Source: an uncultured Maribacter sp.
Lineage (GTDB): Bacteria > Bacteroidota > Bacteroidia > Flavobacteriales > Flavobacteriaceae
Length of the DNA: 64,000 nt
NCBI RefSeq assembly: GCF_947500405.1
Contig: NZ_CANMRY010000003.1
Coordinates: 310,001 to 374,000, forward strand
Direction of reading: 5' to 3'
Positions within the stretch are counted from its first letter, which is position 1; every line of letters starts with the position of its first letter. Positions 17,653 to 28,157 of the stretch are shown here, piece by piece. The notes below the pieces were generated by a model, which had not been told where the DNA came from, did not search any database, and saw nothing but the letters and a program-made list of their open reading frames with translations. The position numbers and the translations under genes are program-made.

Positions 17653-20600
17653 TTATGCTAAACTTTTCAAGTAATTTATTTTGGTTTTTAGACAAAAAAT
17701 AGGTAGATAAAAAAATATTCCAAGTAAAGAAAACAACAATCCTCCAATGGAACCAGCAGCAAATGAAAACCAAAAGGCTTCATTTTGTCCACTCCAAACA
17801 AAAGGGATTAAACCAACTATAGTAGATACTATAGTTAATGTTACTGGAATTATTTTGTAATTAAAAGCTTTAAAATATAGTAATTGAGTATTTCTCTTTG
17901 GGTATTGTTTTTTTAAATTATTATAATCATTTATAATATATAATGCTGAATTAACACTAATACCACATAATAAAACAAAAGCCGCATAACCACCTTGATC
18001 AAAATTAAAATCAAAAAAATAGAATGTTAAGAATACACCGATAAAAGAAATAGGAATCATGCTTATAATAGCGATAGGTTGTTTTAACGATTCTAACAAA
18101 ACACTACATATAAAGAAAATAACACCTACGATTAAAGGCAAATAATAATATTGTTCTTTATTATTTTTATCCCAACGATTATATGAATTTTCGAAAACCC
18201 TATATCCTATAGGTAATTTTCTATTTAACTCATTAACATTATAATCTCTATTTTTTTTAGCTAAAGTTGGGGAACCTAGAAAATCATAAGCTACAGTTAA
18301 TCTATATTGTTGATTAATTTTTCGTATTACATTTCCTGTTTTCCTTTTTTCAATACTTGCTAATTGGTCTAATTTGTATTGCTTATTTTCAATAGAAATA
18401 GGGGTATTCTTTAAATCCCAGACATTAAATCTTTGATAACTCTCTGATACCAATTTAACTTGTTGTAATTCATTATTTTGAATAATAGACGTTAATGTTC
18501 CTGAGTACACTTGATTTTTTAAATAACTATACAAGTGCAACTGTGAGGTATTTGCTATAGCTAGTTTTTCTAAATTAAAATCTAAATAATACTCTTCTAA
18601 TGTATTACTTCCCCAACCATCACTAGTAATTTCAACATCTTTAATTCTATCAGAAGAGTTCACTAACAGCTGTTTCTTTAAAAGTTCAGCATAGCTGTAT
18701 AAATTGTCGTAGTTATACCCTTCTAATTCTATTCTATTACTTTTAAATCCTGTTGCTAAAGCATTAGAAAAACCTCTTCCCACTCCACTTACAGACCAAT
18801 CTAAACCTCCTAAACTAATAGCTTTAGATTCTAATAAATTTTTCAATTTAAAAGGAAAACCACCAAACTCATATTCATCTTTAAAATAGATAGAAATATT
18901 AGAATTTTTATAACTACTAATACTAGTCTCATATAACTCCACTTCATCAAAACGCCCTATATATTTTTCCATTTTCTGAATAGCTGTATTAAGCTGTCCT
19001 ATAGTACAACCATCAGGCATAGTTCCTGTTACATTAAGCGTTGTTCGTTCTGGTTCACTGTAATAAGAATTCTCAAATACATCCTCCGTAAATAATCGTA
19101 AAGACCCTCCCAAATATTTTTCTAATGCAGGACGTATTTCAGTATTGAACCATACATTACCTAGGGTACTATTATATATACTTACCCAATTACTTTCTCC
19201 TTCTACGTCCTTAGGTAATAAATGTAACGGCAACCCAAACCCAAGAATAAATAATACAATAAAAAACCACTTAAATTGCGGCTTACGCATCCAAACTATA
19301 ATATTAAAATATACTCTGGTAAATTTAGAAATGCTTCGTTTTCGCTTCCTAGAAAATTTAATAGGTTTTTGTTTTAAATTTATTTCCCTCAATAAAGCAG
19401 GTACGTAATACAGAGATATTAATAAAGACACCCCTATATTAATGGAAATAACTAAAGTAAAATCCCATAAATCATTTCGTTGATTTTCTTCTAATAAAAA
19501 AACCATCATTAAAGCTCCAATGGTTGTTAAAGTAGCCGCTAAAATAGCTAAGAAAACTTTTTTATTACCCTTGTTTCTTATATGGTCTATCATAATAATA
19601 CTATTATCTATTATTATTCCAAATGAAATAGTAATACCAGCAAATGAATATAATTGAAGCTCTACTTTAAGTAGATAATAAAAAATAATAGCTATGAGCA
19701 AATTTGTTACAATACTTAAAAACAATACCAATAAATACTTAAAACTTCTATTTATTAAAATAATTAGTACTAATAAAATGACAAAAGAAAACAGGGTTCG
19801 TAATTTTATTTTCTGCAATTCTTGTACAATATATTCCGTAGAATCTTTCGTTAGTTTTAAAGAATATCCATTAGGTAAGTCCTTTTTTAAAACTTTTAAA
19901 AGATTTTTAATCTTCTTTGCCAATGCAATAGTATTAACTCCTTTTTCTGCATATACAACTAAATTCACCGTATTTAAACTGTTAACTCTATAATAATTAT
20001 TTATAACCCCTTCCTTATACCTTGATTTAGCTAAATTCTCTAAATAAATAATTCTGTTATTTATTTTTTTTATAGGGATTTTATCCCAAACAATATTCTC
20101 ATCTTCTAGTTTATGTTTTAAGACTAAGGATATTTCTTGTACGGTTGCATTATGTTTTGATGTTATGATACCATTTCCTAATGCCCTAATTTTTAAAAAA
20201 TCATCTATTGCTGTTTTAATATCTTCTATAGTTATATTGAGTTGTTTAAGTTTTCTGTTATCATATTCCAATACCCACTCATAAGGAGATGCGCCATATA
20301 CATTTATTTTATTAATACCCTTAATATTGGATACTTTTGGAATCATATGATTCTCTACATATTTTTTAATATGAAATGGAGTTTCATTTGCATTAATACT
20401 ATACGATAGTAAAGGAGGGTTGTTTTCGTTTTCACCGCTCGATGATAGTTTTGGATAGCTAACGCCCTCTGGAAGTTCTGTATAACTTTGACGGATTAGG
20501 TTTGCTATTTCAAAACGCGCCACATCCATATCTGTGTTTTTTTTAAAATCTATTGTAATAGATCCACTTCCCTTATTAGATTCTGAACTTATTTTTTTAA

Positions 20601-20817
20601 TCCCTTTTATGGTGTTAAAAACACCTTCTAATTTAGAAGTTACTTCTTGTTCTATAACTTTAGAAGAAGTATTTTGCCAATTATAATTTACGTATAAAGA
20701 TGTTGTTTTTTTTGTAGGTGTTAACTGTAGACCTAGTAAAGGTGTTAAACTTACACCAACTATAGATAGGCTGGCAAAAATTATAATAATAGAAAAGGAG
20801 GACAGGTTATATTTCAT
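17653..20817 (-). CDS. RND-family efflux permease (second pump)
   Basis: 1054 residues, the normal RND size, with the twofold layout of 12 membrane helices and two periplasmic loops. The TM4 motif SFGIIIDNSIIMIDHI carries the acidic residues of the proton relay. A second repeat begins near residue 870 (LPLIVGVIFFICSVLL). The N-terminus is unusual for RND (MKYNLSSFSIIIIFASL in place of the common FIRRPV start), as in other Bacteroidota pumps of this type. It lies 19 bases after the signal peptidase gene and ends in a terminator. There is no separate adaptor or outer-membrane gene for it, so it may share those at 27033 and 22363 with the other pump. Confidence 0.9.
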   Translation of the reverse strand: MKYNLSSFSIIIIFASLSIVGVSLTPLLGLQLTPTKKTTSLYVNYNWQNTSSKVIEQEVTSKLEGVFNTIKGIKKISSESNKGSGSITIDFKKNTDMDVARFEIANLIRQSYTELPEGVSYPKLSSSGENENNPPLLSYSINANETPFHIKKYVENHMIPKVSNIKGINKINVYGASPYEWVLEYDNRKLKQLNITIEDIKTAIDDFLKIRALGNGIITSKHNATVQEISLVLKHKLEDENIVWDKIPIKKINNRIIYLENLAKSRYKEGVINNYYRVNSLNTVNLVVYAEKGVNTIALAKKIKNLLKVLKKDLPNGYSLKLTKDSTEYIVQELQKIKLRTLFSFVILLVLIILINRSFKYLLVLFLSIVTNLLIAIIFYYLLKVELQLYSFAGITISFGIIIDNSIIMIDHIRNKGNKKVFLAILAATLTTIGALMMVFLLEENQRNDLWDFTLVISINIGVSLLISLYYVPALLREINLKQKPIKFSRKRKRSISKFTRVYFNIIVWMRKPQFKWFFIVLFILGFGLPLHLLPKDVEGESNWVSIYNSTLGNVWFNTEIRPALEKYLGGSLRLFTEDVFENSYYSEPERTTLNVTGTMPDGCTIGQLNTAIQKMEKYIGRFDEVELYETSISSYKNSNISIYFKDEYEFGGFPFKLKNLLESKAISLGGLDWSVSGVGRGFSNALATGFKSNRIELEGYNYDNLYSYAELLKKQLLVNSSDRIKDVEITSDGWGSNTLEEYYLDFNLEKLAIANTSQLHLYSYLKNQVYSGTLTSIIQNNELQQVKLVSESYQRFNVWDLKNTPISIENKQYKLDQLASIEKRKTGNVIRKINQQYRLTVAYDFLGSPTLAKKNRDYNVNELNRKLPIGYRVFENSYNRWDKNNKEQYYYLPLIVGVIFFICSVLLESLKQPIAIISMIPISFIGVFLTFYFFDFNFDQGGYAAFVLLCGISVNSALYIINDYNNLKKQYPKRNTQLLYFKAFNYKIIPVTLTIVSTIVGLIPFVWSGQNEAFWFSFAAGSIGGLLFSLLGIFFYLPIFCLKTKINYLKSLA

Positions 20818-20836
20818 CTATTATTTTATAATCTCA

Positions 20837-21877
20837 TTAGTTTACACTTTTAAACAAACGATTCCATCTAAATTTATTCTGATAATAAGAAAATAATACG
20901 CACTGTACTTTACCAATAATTCTACATTCTGGCACAACCCCCCAGCGCCTAGAGTCAAGAGAGCCTTTTCTGTTATCTCCCATCATAAAATAATAGTCTT
21001 GTTTAAAAGTATAGTGTGTTATCCTTTTTTCATTTAAATAATAATCGTCTTTATTTTTTTTTATTTCTACATCTTCATGTGAATTAATAGCCTTACTATA
21101 CAGAGCATAATTTTCGGGAGTCATTTTTATTTCCATTCCTTTTTTTGGAACAATATAGGGACCATAATCATCCAAATTCCATTGGTTGTATTGAGATTTT
21201 GGGTATACAGAACTCTCAAGAGTTAAAGAGTCTTTATATTTAATTAAATCACTCACAATGCTTAATTTTTGAAGTCGTTTTTTTTCTTCATGCGATAGTG
21301 CAGCCCCAAAATAATTATCTTGAATTTTATTAATGGTTATATCTAACCCTATAGAGTCTAATGCATCATCCCATTTTTTTTTATCCTTAATTTTAAATTT
21401 ATAGTTATTAAGTATCAATTTAGAAGGTCTTAAAATTTTATTGTTTACATAAACTTCTCCCTTTTCTATTTTTAAAGTATCTCCCGCTACACCCATACAA
21501 CGCTTTACTATTATCATATTTTTTTTAAACATAGTAAAAACAAAAACATCCCCATTTTTCACAGTTGTAGTCCCTGGCAATCTTTTATAACTCCACCACT
21601 GGGTATTCATAGTTGCTCTAGTTTTATTATTTAAGTAAAAAGCTATATTAACCAATGGTATTTCAAAAGGAGAACGTGGTAATTTTGGTCCATACTTTAG
21701 CTTATTAACCATAATAACATCACCTGGATATAATGTATTATTCATGGATGAGCTTGGTATTTTATAAATATCGAAAATTAGTAACTTTAAAAAAATAGTA
21801 ATACTAAAAACTAAAAGTACTAGTAGTATTCTTTTATAAATTTTTCTAAAAAAAGAATATTTAACAATATTTACCAT
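20837..21877 (-). CDS. lepB: Signal peptidase I (S26 family) with a large insertion
   Basis: Membrane-anchored serine protease that removes signal peptides. An N-terminal helix (LLVLLVFSITIFLKLLI) precedes IYKIPSSSMNNTLYPGD with the nucleophile serine near residue 44. The catalytic lysine is near 125 in VKRCMGVAGD, and box E is YFMMGDNRKGSLDSRRWG. A long insertion lies between about 165 and 270. I use the ATG at 21877; a TTG nine bases upstream would add three residues. Placed between a TolC/HTH operon and an RND pump and close to an NVEALA peptide gene, it is probably a dedicated enzyme for that peptide rather than the housekeeping peptidase. Confidence 0.88.
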   Translation of the reverse strand: MVNIVKYSFFRKIYKRILLVLLVFSITIFLKLLIFDIYKIPSSSMNNTLYPGDVIMVNKLKYGPKLPRSPFEIPLVNIAFYLNNKTRATMNTQWWSYKRLPGTTTVKNGDVFVFTMFKKNMIIVKRCMGVAGDTLKIEKGEVYVNNKILRPSKLILNNYKFKIKDKKKWDDALDSIGLDITINKIQDNYFGAALSHEEKKRLQKLSIVSDLIKYKDSLTLESSVYPKSQYNQWNLDDYGPYIVPKKGMEIKMTPENYALYSKAINSHEDVEIKKNKDDYYLNEKRITHYTFKQDYYFMMGDNRKGSLDSRRWGVVPECRIIGKVQCVLFSYYQNKFRWNRLFKSVN

Positions 21878-21947
21878 ATATAACAAACTTTACTAAACCT
21901 TAGCTTATAACTAAAAAAATAGTGAAAAAGAGCTATCTGTAAAACAA

Positions 21948-21975
21948 AAGAGATTTTTATAATTTTACCTCTCTT
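21948..21975 (-). terminator. Possible terminator after the TolC/HTH operon
   Basis: On the minus strand AAGAGA pairs with TCTCTT around a 16-base AT-rich loop, followed by TTGTTTT. A second imperfect stem (CCCT/AGGG type) lies just upstream, near 21980-22005. The position between the HTH gene stop and the peptidase start suggests partial termination. Confidence 0.35.
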
Positions 21976-22136
21976 CCCCTATAAAATATATCTTTAGAGG
22001 GAAAATAATTTATCTTCTAAAATAAAAGAATACTTAATAACTATTAATTTTAAAATTCTAAAAAAGAGGTTATTAAACTCAAATGTTAAATCTAATTCCT
22101 ACAAAATTAAGATCTTTCATGGACAAATTTTGTCTA

Positions 22137-22340
22137 TTAGATACTTTTTAAATAATAATTATAGGTTTTTCTGCAGAAATAAATATCATAACCCTCTTCT
22201 CGTAAACTACCAATCATTCTTCTTATAGTTTTTATACTACAGTCATAATCTACAGCCACTTTTTCTAGTGAATACAGCATTTTATGCTCAATTAAATACA
22301 ATAAGTGCTTTTCCTTTTCTTTTCTTTCAGAATATGTCAT
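22137..22340 (-). CDS. Small helix-turn-helix protein
   Basis: 67 residues. EKHLLYLIEHKMLYSLEKVAVDYDCSIKTIRRMIGSL resembles a winged HTH of the HTH_11/DeoR type, with VAVDYDCSIKTIRRMI as the helix-turn-helix and a short wing (GYDIYFCRKTYNYYL). No other domain is present. It follows TolC by 22 bases and ends the five-gene operon. A local autoregulator of this peptide/efflux locus is likely but not demonstrated. Confidence 0.7.
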   Translation of the reverse strand: MTYSERKEKEKHLLYLIEHKMLYSLEKVAVDYDCSIKTIRRMIGSLREEGYDIYFCRKTYNYYLKSI

Positions 22341-22362
22341 AATAGTTGTATTTGTTATTATG

Positions 22363-23919
22363 TTAATTGCTTAAAATGACATTAAAATCTTGTTTTAAAT
22401 GATGTTTACTTCTAAAATTGTATAATGTTAATTGTTGCACTTCATAATAGAGTGCCCAATAATTTTGTAAACTTTGTATATAATTTTCTGTGGCTAATTG
22501 CCATGCTTGTCTAGAGCTACTTAGATTCAACAAATCTACTTGACCAGATAAAAAGCGTTTTTCTGTTATTTTATAGGACTCTCTTGAAATTTCACTAGTA
22601 CGTAATGCGCCTAAAACTAATTCTTTTTGAAGGTTAAAAGCATTAATCTTTATTGTAATATTTTGTTTAAAACTATTCTCTTCTTGCTGCAATTCTATTG
22701 CAACAACTTCCTTATTTATTTTAGCTGTTTTAATAGTTCCTTTACGTTCTCCCCAATCTAAAATGGGGATATTTAATTGTATAGCAACCATTTCTTGTTC
22801 TAAAAAATTTCCGTAAACGGCATTAAATGTATTTGCCTGTTGATTTAAACCGTAACTTGCTGTTAAGGATAAATCAAAACGATTTTCTTTTATGACTTGA
22901 TCTAAATCTCTTAACGCTTTTATCTTTCGCAATTTTAAATTTAAAATATCTGGGTTATTTGTATTGGCATAGTTAATAGCTTCGTTAATATCTATCTGCA
23001 ATTCTGAAATTAATTCGGGGAGTTCTGGTATTGCTTTAGAAGGTAAATCATACCTTAAAAATAGTTTCAATTCCGCTTTTGTTTTTTCTAAATCTTGTTC
23101 GTTTTGCGTTAAGTTAGTATTAGCATTGTATACGTCTAATTCTAAATTAAGTAAATCGTCTTTTTCTATAGACCCAATATCATAACGTTGTTTCCCCATT
23201 TTAAATAATTTTTGAGAAGAAACTTTGTTTTCTTCTGCTATTTCTAATTTTTTATTAGCTAGCGCCCATCTAAAAAATAACTTAACAGCCTTTAAGTTAA
23301 TAGTTTGCAACTCGTAAATAAAATCTTGTTGCGCCTTTTCATATTCAAGAGGAGCTGTTTTATGTTGCCATTTAAATTCGTTAAAAGCCATTAAAGGTTG
23401 TATAAGACCTATACTAAAAGGTTTAGCATTGTAGCTCTCATTAGCTAAATCGCCATAATTTTCTAATCTATTAAGAGTAGAATTTAAGAACAAACTGGCA
23501 CCAGTAGCTCGTATATTTTGCGTTGCAGAAAGATTAGCAAAACTATTTAAATTTTGCTGAGATCTATATACATCAATATTCTGCTGCGAATCATAACGCT
23601 GTATTACCGATCTATTATAGGTTAAGGGTTGTAGGCTTAAATTTACTTTAGGTAATAGACTAGATTTAAAGGATTTAAATTCCCAATAACCTACACTATA
23701 TTCTTGTTTTGCTTTAACTGCATCTAATGAATTTTTAGCTGCTAAGTCTAAAATATTAGTAAGCGTAAAGTTTTCCTTAATTTGTACAGGTGCATTTACG
23801 TGTTGCGAGTAGACTTTAAAATTACTTAAGGCTAAATATATAACTAGAGTGATTTGAAATAAGACATGGGTAAATCTAGCCTCAATTACGAACAGGTTGT
23901 TTAATTTATTTCTTAGCAT
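22363..23919 (-). CDS. TolC family outer-membrane efflux protein
   Basis: 518 residues with a non-cleaved or late signal near LVIYLALSNFKVYSQH. The two halves have the repeated long helices and strands of the OEP family (ENFTLTNILDLAAKNSLDAV; DINEAINYANTNNPDILNLKLR). It would form the trimeric outer-membrane duct for the RND pumps. It overlaps the RND gene by 14 bases. It is the only TolC in the locus. Confidence 0.9.
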   Translation of the reverse strand: MLRNKLNNLFVIEARFTHVLFQITLVIYLALSNFKVYSQHVNAPVQIKENFTLTNILDLAAKNSLDAVKAKQEYSVGYWEFKSFKSSLLPKVNLSLQPLTYNRSVIQRYDSQQNIDVYRSQQNLNSFANLSATQNIRATGASLFLNSTLNRLENYGDLANESYNAKPFSIGLIQPLMAFNEFKWQHKTAPLEYEKAQQDFIYELQTINLKAVKLFFRWALANKKLEIAEENKVSSQKLFKMGKQRYDIGSIEKDDLLNLELDVYNANTNLTQNEQDLEKTKAELKLFLRYDLPSKAIPELPELISELQIDINEAINYANTNNPDILNLKLRKIKALRDLDQVIKENRFDLSLTASYGLNQQANTFNAVYGNFLEQEMVAIQLNIPILDWGERKGTIKTAKINKEVVAIELQQEENSFKQNITIKINAFNLQKELVLGALRTSEISRESYKITEKRFLSGQVDLLNLSSSRQAWQLATENYIQSLQNYWALYYEVQQLTLYNFRSKHHLKQDFNVILSN

Positions 23920-26900
23920 AGATTTTATTTTTAGATAAATAATAATAGCATAAAGGAATAAAATACAAACTTACTAGCGTGCCCACCAACATTCCTCCAA
24001 TTAACGCGATAGCTAATGGCGCTTGTAACTCTGCCCCTAACCCATTTGATAATAATAAGGGCACAAGCGCTAATATGGTAGTTAAACTAGTCATAAGAAT
24101 AGGCTTTAAACGGCGTTTCCCTGATACCAAAAGAGCTTTCATTAATGAGAAACCTCTTTGTTGTAATTGAATAATAGTATCTACTTTTAAAATAGAATCA
24201 TTAATAATAATACCACACATGACAACAATACCTATCATAGACATTAAATTTATACTCATGCCAAATAGTTTTAGAAACAAAAAAGCGCCAGCTAAATCTA
24301 ATGGAACTTCTAATAAAATTATTAAAGGAATTAAAAAGGACTCAAATTGAGATGCCAGAATAAAGTAGAGCAAAATCAAAGAAATGAATAGTATTATTTT
24401 TAGTTCTTCTATTAATTCTTGATTGGAAAAAAAACTTCCACTAAAATTAACATCATAATTTTTGTTCTTTAATAAGATATTTTTTATACTACTTATCGTG
24501 GATTTTACATTATTGTCTTCCACTTGTAATTCTAAAGGAAAATACTCTCCTTCTTTACCACCACTAATTGTTTTTAAGTCTTTAGAAGTAGCAACTCTAA
24601 TAAAATCTTGCACGTGAAAAACAGCACTATCTTTGGACATTACAGTAGTTTCTTTTAATACCGCATTAATACTTTTTGTAGTGTTTCCTAAAATAATAGG
24701 CACAAAATTCTGATTGTCCGTAATGGATACTATTTCTCGTTCGTTAAAGGCACTTTTTAATGTATTAAATAGCGTACTTGCTTCTACATCATAAATCATT
24801 AGTTTTTCTTTATCTGCAACCAGAGTCATATAGTCTTGCCAAGCAATAGGTTTTAATTCTAACTTTTTAAGTTTTTGTTGTACCTGATACCATATATTTT
24901 GAAGTTGCTTGTTTTGGGAACTTCCTAAATCCTCTACATGCCTTAGACGTGCCACCAAAGATGCCTCTTCCTCAGAAAATATTAAATTAAAAATATTATC
25001 TACAGCTTTGTATTTGTAAAGAGATGTCGGGTATTTATCCCTTAGAAATTGTCTTATGTCCTCTTTAATTTTAGTTAATTCTTTAGAAGTATTACACTGT
25101 AAATAAATAGTAATTTCAGAAGTTCTTGCTTTTGTTTCTTTATTTAGTAAAAATTGTTGGGTTCCAACAAGAGCCGTATGGTTTTTTACACTTTTCTCTA
25201 CAAATTCTAGTAATTCCAAGGCTCTACGCTTATTCTCATCTACATTTATTTGATTATTCCAATCTATTTTTAACAAAGTTTCTGTAGTCGAAAAATTAGG
25301 CATTGTAGTTTTGGGAAGTACCAAAAACAAAACTATAGCTGTAATTAACAATAAAAAACAAATACTCCAAGAGGCAATTTGTTTACGCATAACCCACCTA
25401 AACCCTTTCTCATACAAAACGGTATAATCTAGTGTATTTATGTTCGAAAGAAAACGGTTTATATATATTACATTGTTGGTACTTTTAAAGTGAAATAATC
25501 TATATAAAACTGGTAATAAAGTAATAGATACTAATAAGGACACAAAGAGCCCCGTTGTAATAGCTATAGTTTGATCATAAAATAAAGCTCCAGTAATACC
25601 GCTTAAAAAAATCAATGGCAAAAATACCGCACAGGTTGTAAGCGCTGAACTAAATAATGGTCTTAAAACCTCATTTGTACCTAAAACACAAGCTTTGGAT
25701 AAGGTATGGCCTTGCTCTCTATATTGTGTAATATTGTCTATAACAATAATAGAATTATCTATCATCAATCCAATACCTAATACTAATCCTGAAAGAGAAA
25801 TTATATTAATAGAGACATCTAACAATTGAAAGAATAACAAACAGATAATAATAGACACAGGAATGGTAATACCAATTAACAAAGGTGATTTTACATTTTT
25901 TAAAAATAAAAACATAACACCAAATGCTAAAAGCATTCCCCAGATTAAACTTTGTAATAAATTATTGATTGCATAGTCTAATAGCTTTGTCTGATCCCTA
26001 TTAATAGAAAAGTTTATATTAGGGTAATCTCTTTCTAAATTCTTTAAAAGAGTATTTAATGATTTTTTTAAATTACCCATCCGAGCATCGCTTTGCTTAA
26101 TAATTGCCATTGTAATAGCTTCTTTGCTGTTAGACAATACTAAACCTGTTCTATTTTGTGGATGCTCTACTACTTGTGCTAATTCTTTTAGTTGAAAAAG
26201 TCTATTATTTTTATGAATATAAATATTTTCTATTTCCTGAATATTTTTTAAGGAAGATCCTAGCCTTACATCGTATTGATATTGGTTGTCTTTAATTAAT
26301 AAACTCCCTATCTCTAAATCGTATTTTTTAATCGAAATTTCTAATTCATCTAAACTAATTTGTAGTGCACTTAGTTTATTATAGTCTGGCATTATTAAAA
26401 TCTCTGGAGCCACCAAACCACTAACATCTACCATGGCCACTTCAGCGATCTGGTCTATTCGTTTACGAATTACGTGGTTAGCAAACCTATTAAAATCTAC
26501 AAATTCCTGTGTTACAGGATATAAGTGATTTTGAGATAGCTCCTTTCTCTGTTCAAAGTCCTGCTTTAAAGTCATATTTAAATAGAATACAGGAATATCC
26601 GTAGCACTTGCCTTAATAACTTTTGGGCGTTTTATCGAATTTGGGAAGCTTCCCATAGCCCTATCTATTTTTTCATTAACTTCTACTAACGAGTATTCTA
26701 TTTTAGTCCCATGATAAAAACTCAATCTTAATATAGCCTTTTCACTACTTGTCTCTGTTTTTATATCTTTTAAATGGCTTACTTGCATTAAATTTCTACG
26801 TAATTGCTTAACCACAACATCTTCTAATTGTCTTGCGGACATATTATCTACGGAAACCTGTACTGTTATTTCTGGAATATCAATATCTGGCATTAAAGAG

Positions 26901-26995
26901 ACAGGTATAAACCCAAAAGCATACAAACCCAAAATAAGGATTCCTAAAGTGGTCATTAAAACGGCTATAGGCTTATGAATTAAAAATTTTACCAT
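23906..26995 (-). CDS. RND-family efflux permease (first pump)
   Basis: 1029 residues, HAE-1/CusA-like. It opens MVKFLIHKPIAVLMTTLGILILG, then FIPVSLMPDIDIPEITVQV. The TM4 motif LGIGLMIDNSIIVIDNI carries the proton-relay aspartates. The second half repeats from ELKIILFISLILLYFILASQFESFL with GIVVMCGIIINDSILKVD. It lies 37 bases after the adaptor gene and overlaps tolC, forming a complete adaptor-pump-duct set. Confidence 0.93.
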   Translation of the reverse strand: MVKFLIHKPIAVLMTTLGILILGLYAFGFIPVSLMPDIDIPEITVQVSVDNMSARQLEDVVVKQLRRNLMQVSHLKDIKTETSSEKAILRLSFYHGTKIEYSLVEVNEKIDRAMGSFPNSIKRPKVIKASATDIPVFYLNMTLKQDFEQRKELSQNHLYPVTQEFVDFNRFANHVIRKRIDQIAEVAMVDVSGLVAPEILIMPDYNKLSALQISLDELEISIKKYDLEIGSLLIKDNQYQYDVRLGSSLKNIQEIENIYIHKNNRLFQLKELAQVVEHPQNRTGLVLSNSKEAITMAIIKQSDARMGNLKKSLNTLLKNLERDYPNINFSINRDQTKLLDYAINNLLQSLIWGMLLAFGVMFLFLKNVKSPLLIGITIPVSIIICLLFFQLLDVSINIISLSGLVLGIGLMIDNSIIVIDNITQYREQGHTLSKACVLGTNEVLRPLFSSALTTCAVFLPLIFLSGITGALFYDQTIAITTGLFVSLLVSITLLPVLYRLFHFKSTNNVIYINRFLSNINTLDYTVLYEKGFRWVMRKQIASWSICFLLLITAIVLFLVLPKTTMPNFSTTETLLKIDWNNQINVDENKRRALELLEFVEKSVKNHTALVGTQQFLLNKETKARTSEITIYLQCNTSKELTKIKEDIRQFLRDKYPTSLYKYKAVDNIFNLIFSEEEASLVARLRHVEDLGSSQNKQLQNIWYQVQQKLKKLELKPIAWQDYMTLVADKEKLMIYDVEASTLFNTLKSAFNEREIVSITDNQNFVPIILGNTTKSINAVLKETTVMSKDSAVFHVQDFIRVATSKDLKTISGGKEGEYFPLELQVEDNNVKSTISSIKNILLKNKNYDVNFSGSFFSNQELIEELKIILFISLILLYFILASQFESFLIPLIILLEVPLDLAGAFLFLKLFGMSINLMSMIGIVVMCGIIINDSILKVDTIIQLQQRGFSLMKALLVSGKRRLKPILMTSLTTILALVPLLLSNGLGAELQAPLAIALIGGMLVGTLVSLYFIPLCYYYLSKNKIYAKK

Positions 26996-27032
26996 AGAAA
27001 ATTACAATTCGTCATTTTTTCTAAAACTTGTA

Positions 27033-28157
27033 TTAATTACTTTGTATAGATTTAATCGAAACTTCGGTATCATGTGCTAAATTTAAATTACCGGAAACAA
27101 TAATAGTGTCTCCTAACGTTAATGTAGCACTACTCTTCTCTGGGTGAGAAATTACTGTGTATTCATTACTATTCTCATTCGTAGTTTGCACATAAGTCCA
27201 ATAGGTTTTATTAGATTTAAGAGTAAATAATACTTCCTGATTTTGTCTTAAAATAACCGCTTCTTTTGGTACAATAAATTGATTTGGAATGTCTTTTTGG
27301 ATACGTACTTTTACGTTCATACCTTCCAGTAAACTACCGTCATTTTTAACTTTGGCTTTCACCAAAATAGTACCGTCTTTTTCTACTACTGGGTTTATGG
27401 CCACAATACTCCCTTCATAGCTTTTAGAAAGAGCAAAAGGTACCATTTGTATTTTTGTATGGATATCTATTTGTCCTATTTCTGATTCTATTAAATAAAA
27501 CTCAACTTCAAAAATGGCATCATTAATTAATGTCATAATGGTCTCTCCCGCATTTATTTGCTCAAACTGCTTACGTTTAATATTAGCAACTTTACCATTA
27601 AAAGGAGCTACCAATTTTACTGCTTTTAAATTAAATCTTGCATTTTCTAATTCATGCAAAGCATTTTTATAACCTGAACGTATAGCTAGCATAGTATACT
27701 CTTTCTTAGGAATACTGTCTTTATTAAATGTATCATACCCGCGACCAATGAGTTTATCTTGAAATTCTAATTCTGCCTTCTTTAAATTAATTATAGCTTT
27801 AGTATATGTTTGTTCATATGTAAAGCTCTTTAAAGAAGCCAATGTTTGCCCATTCTTTACATAATCTCCATTATTAACATATAATTTTTCAAGGCTTTCA
27901 GTTAGATCAAATTTTAAATCGTTTTTTTGAAGTGCAACTAACTTACCATTACTTACTATCTCTTTCTTAAAAACAGCTTTTTCCAGAACAATAACATCTA
28001 CTTCATTTTTTTCAGGTAGAAATTGTTTTTTCTCTATAACATCTACTTCTGTTTCTTTCTGTTTTTTCTCTGAACAATTGGTAAAAACAAAAAAAGCTAT
28101 TAATCCTAAAACCAACATTAATGCTTTTAGACAATTTACTTTGTGTATTGAATGCAT
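27033..28157 (-). CDS. RND periplasmic adaptor (HlyD/MFP family), lipoprotein
   Basis: 374 residues. The lipobox VFTNC sits near residue 28. Typical adaptor layout: barrel-sandwich hybrid halves (LEKLYVNNGDYVKNGQTLASL and LVAPFNGKVANIKRKQFEQINAGETI) flanking a short alpha-hairpin, then beta-barrel and membrane-proximal domains (GMNVKVRIQKDIPNQFIVPKEAVI). It would bridge the RND permeases to TolC. Its ATG overlaps the Wzy-like gene's stop by one base (TAATG). Confidence 0.9.
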   Translation of the reverse strand: MHSIHKVNCLKALMLVLGLIAFFVFTNCSEKKQKETEVDVIEKKQFLPEKNEVDVIVLEKAVFKKEIVSNGKLVALQKNDLKFDLTESLEKLYVNNGDYVKNGQTLASLKSFTYEQTYTKAIINLKKAELEFQDKLIGRGYDTFNKDSIPKKEYTMLAIRSGYKNALHELENARFNLKAVKLVAPFNGKVANIKRKQFEQINAGETIMTLINDAIFEVEFYLIESEIGQIDIHTKIQMVPFALSKSYEGSIVAINPVVEKDGTILVKAKVKNDGSLLEGMNVKVRIQKDIPNQFIVPKEAVILRQNQEVLFTLKSNKTYWTYVQTTNENSNEYTVISHPEKSSATLTLGDTIIVSGNLNLAHDTEVSIKSIQSN

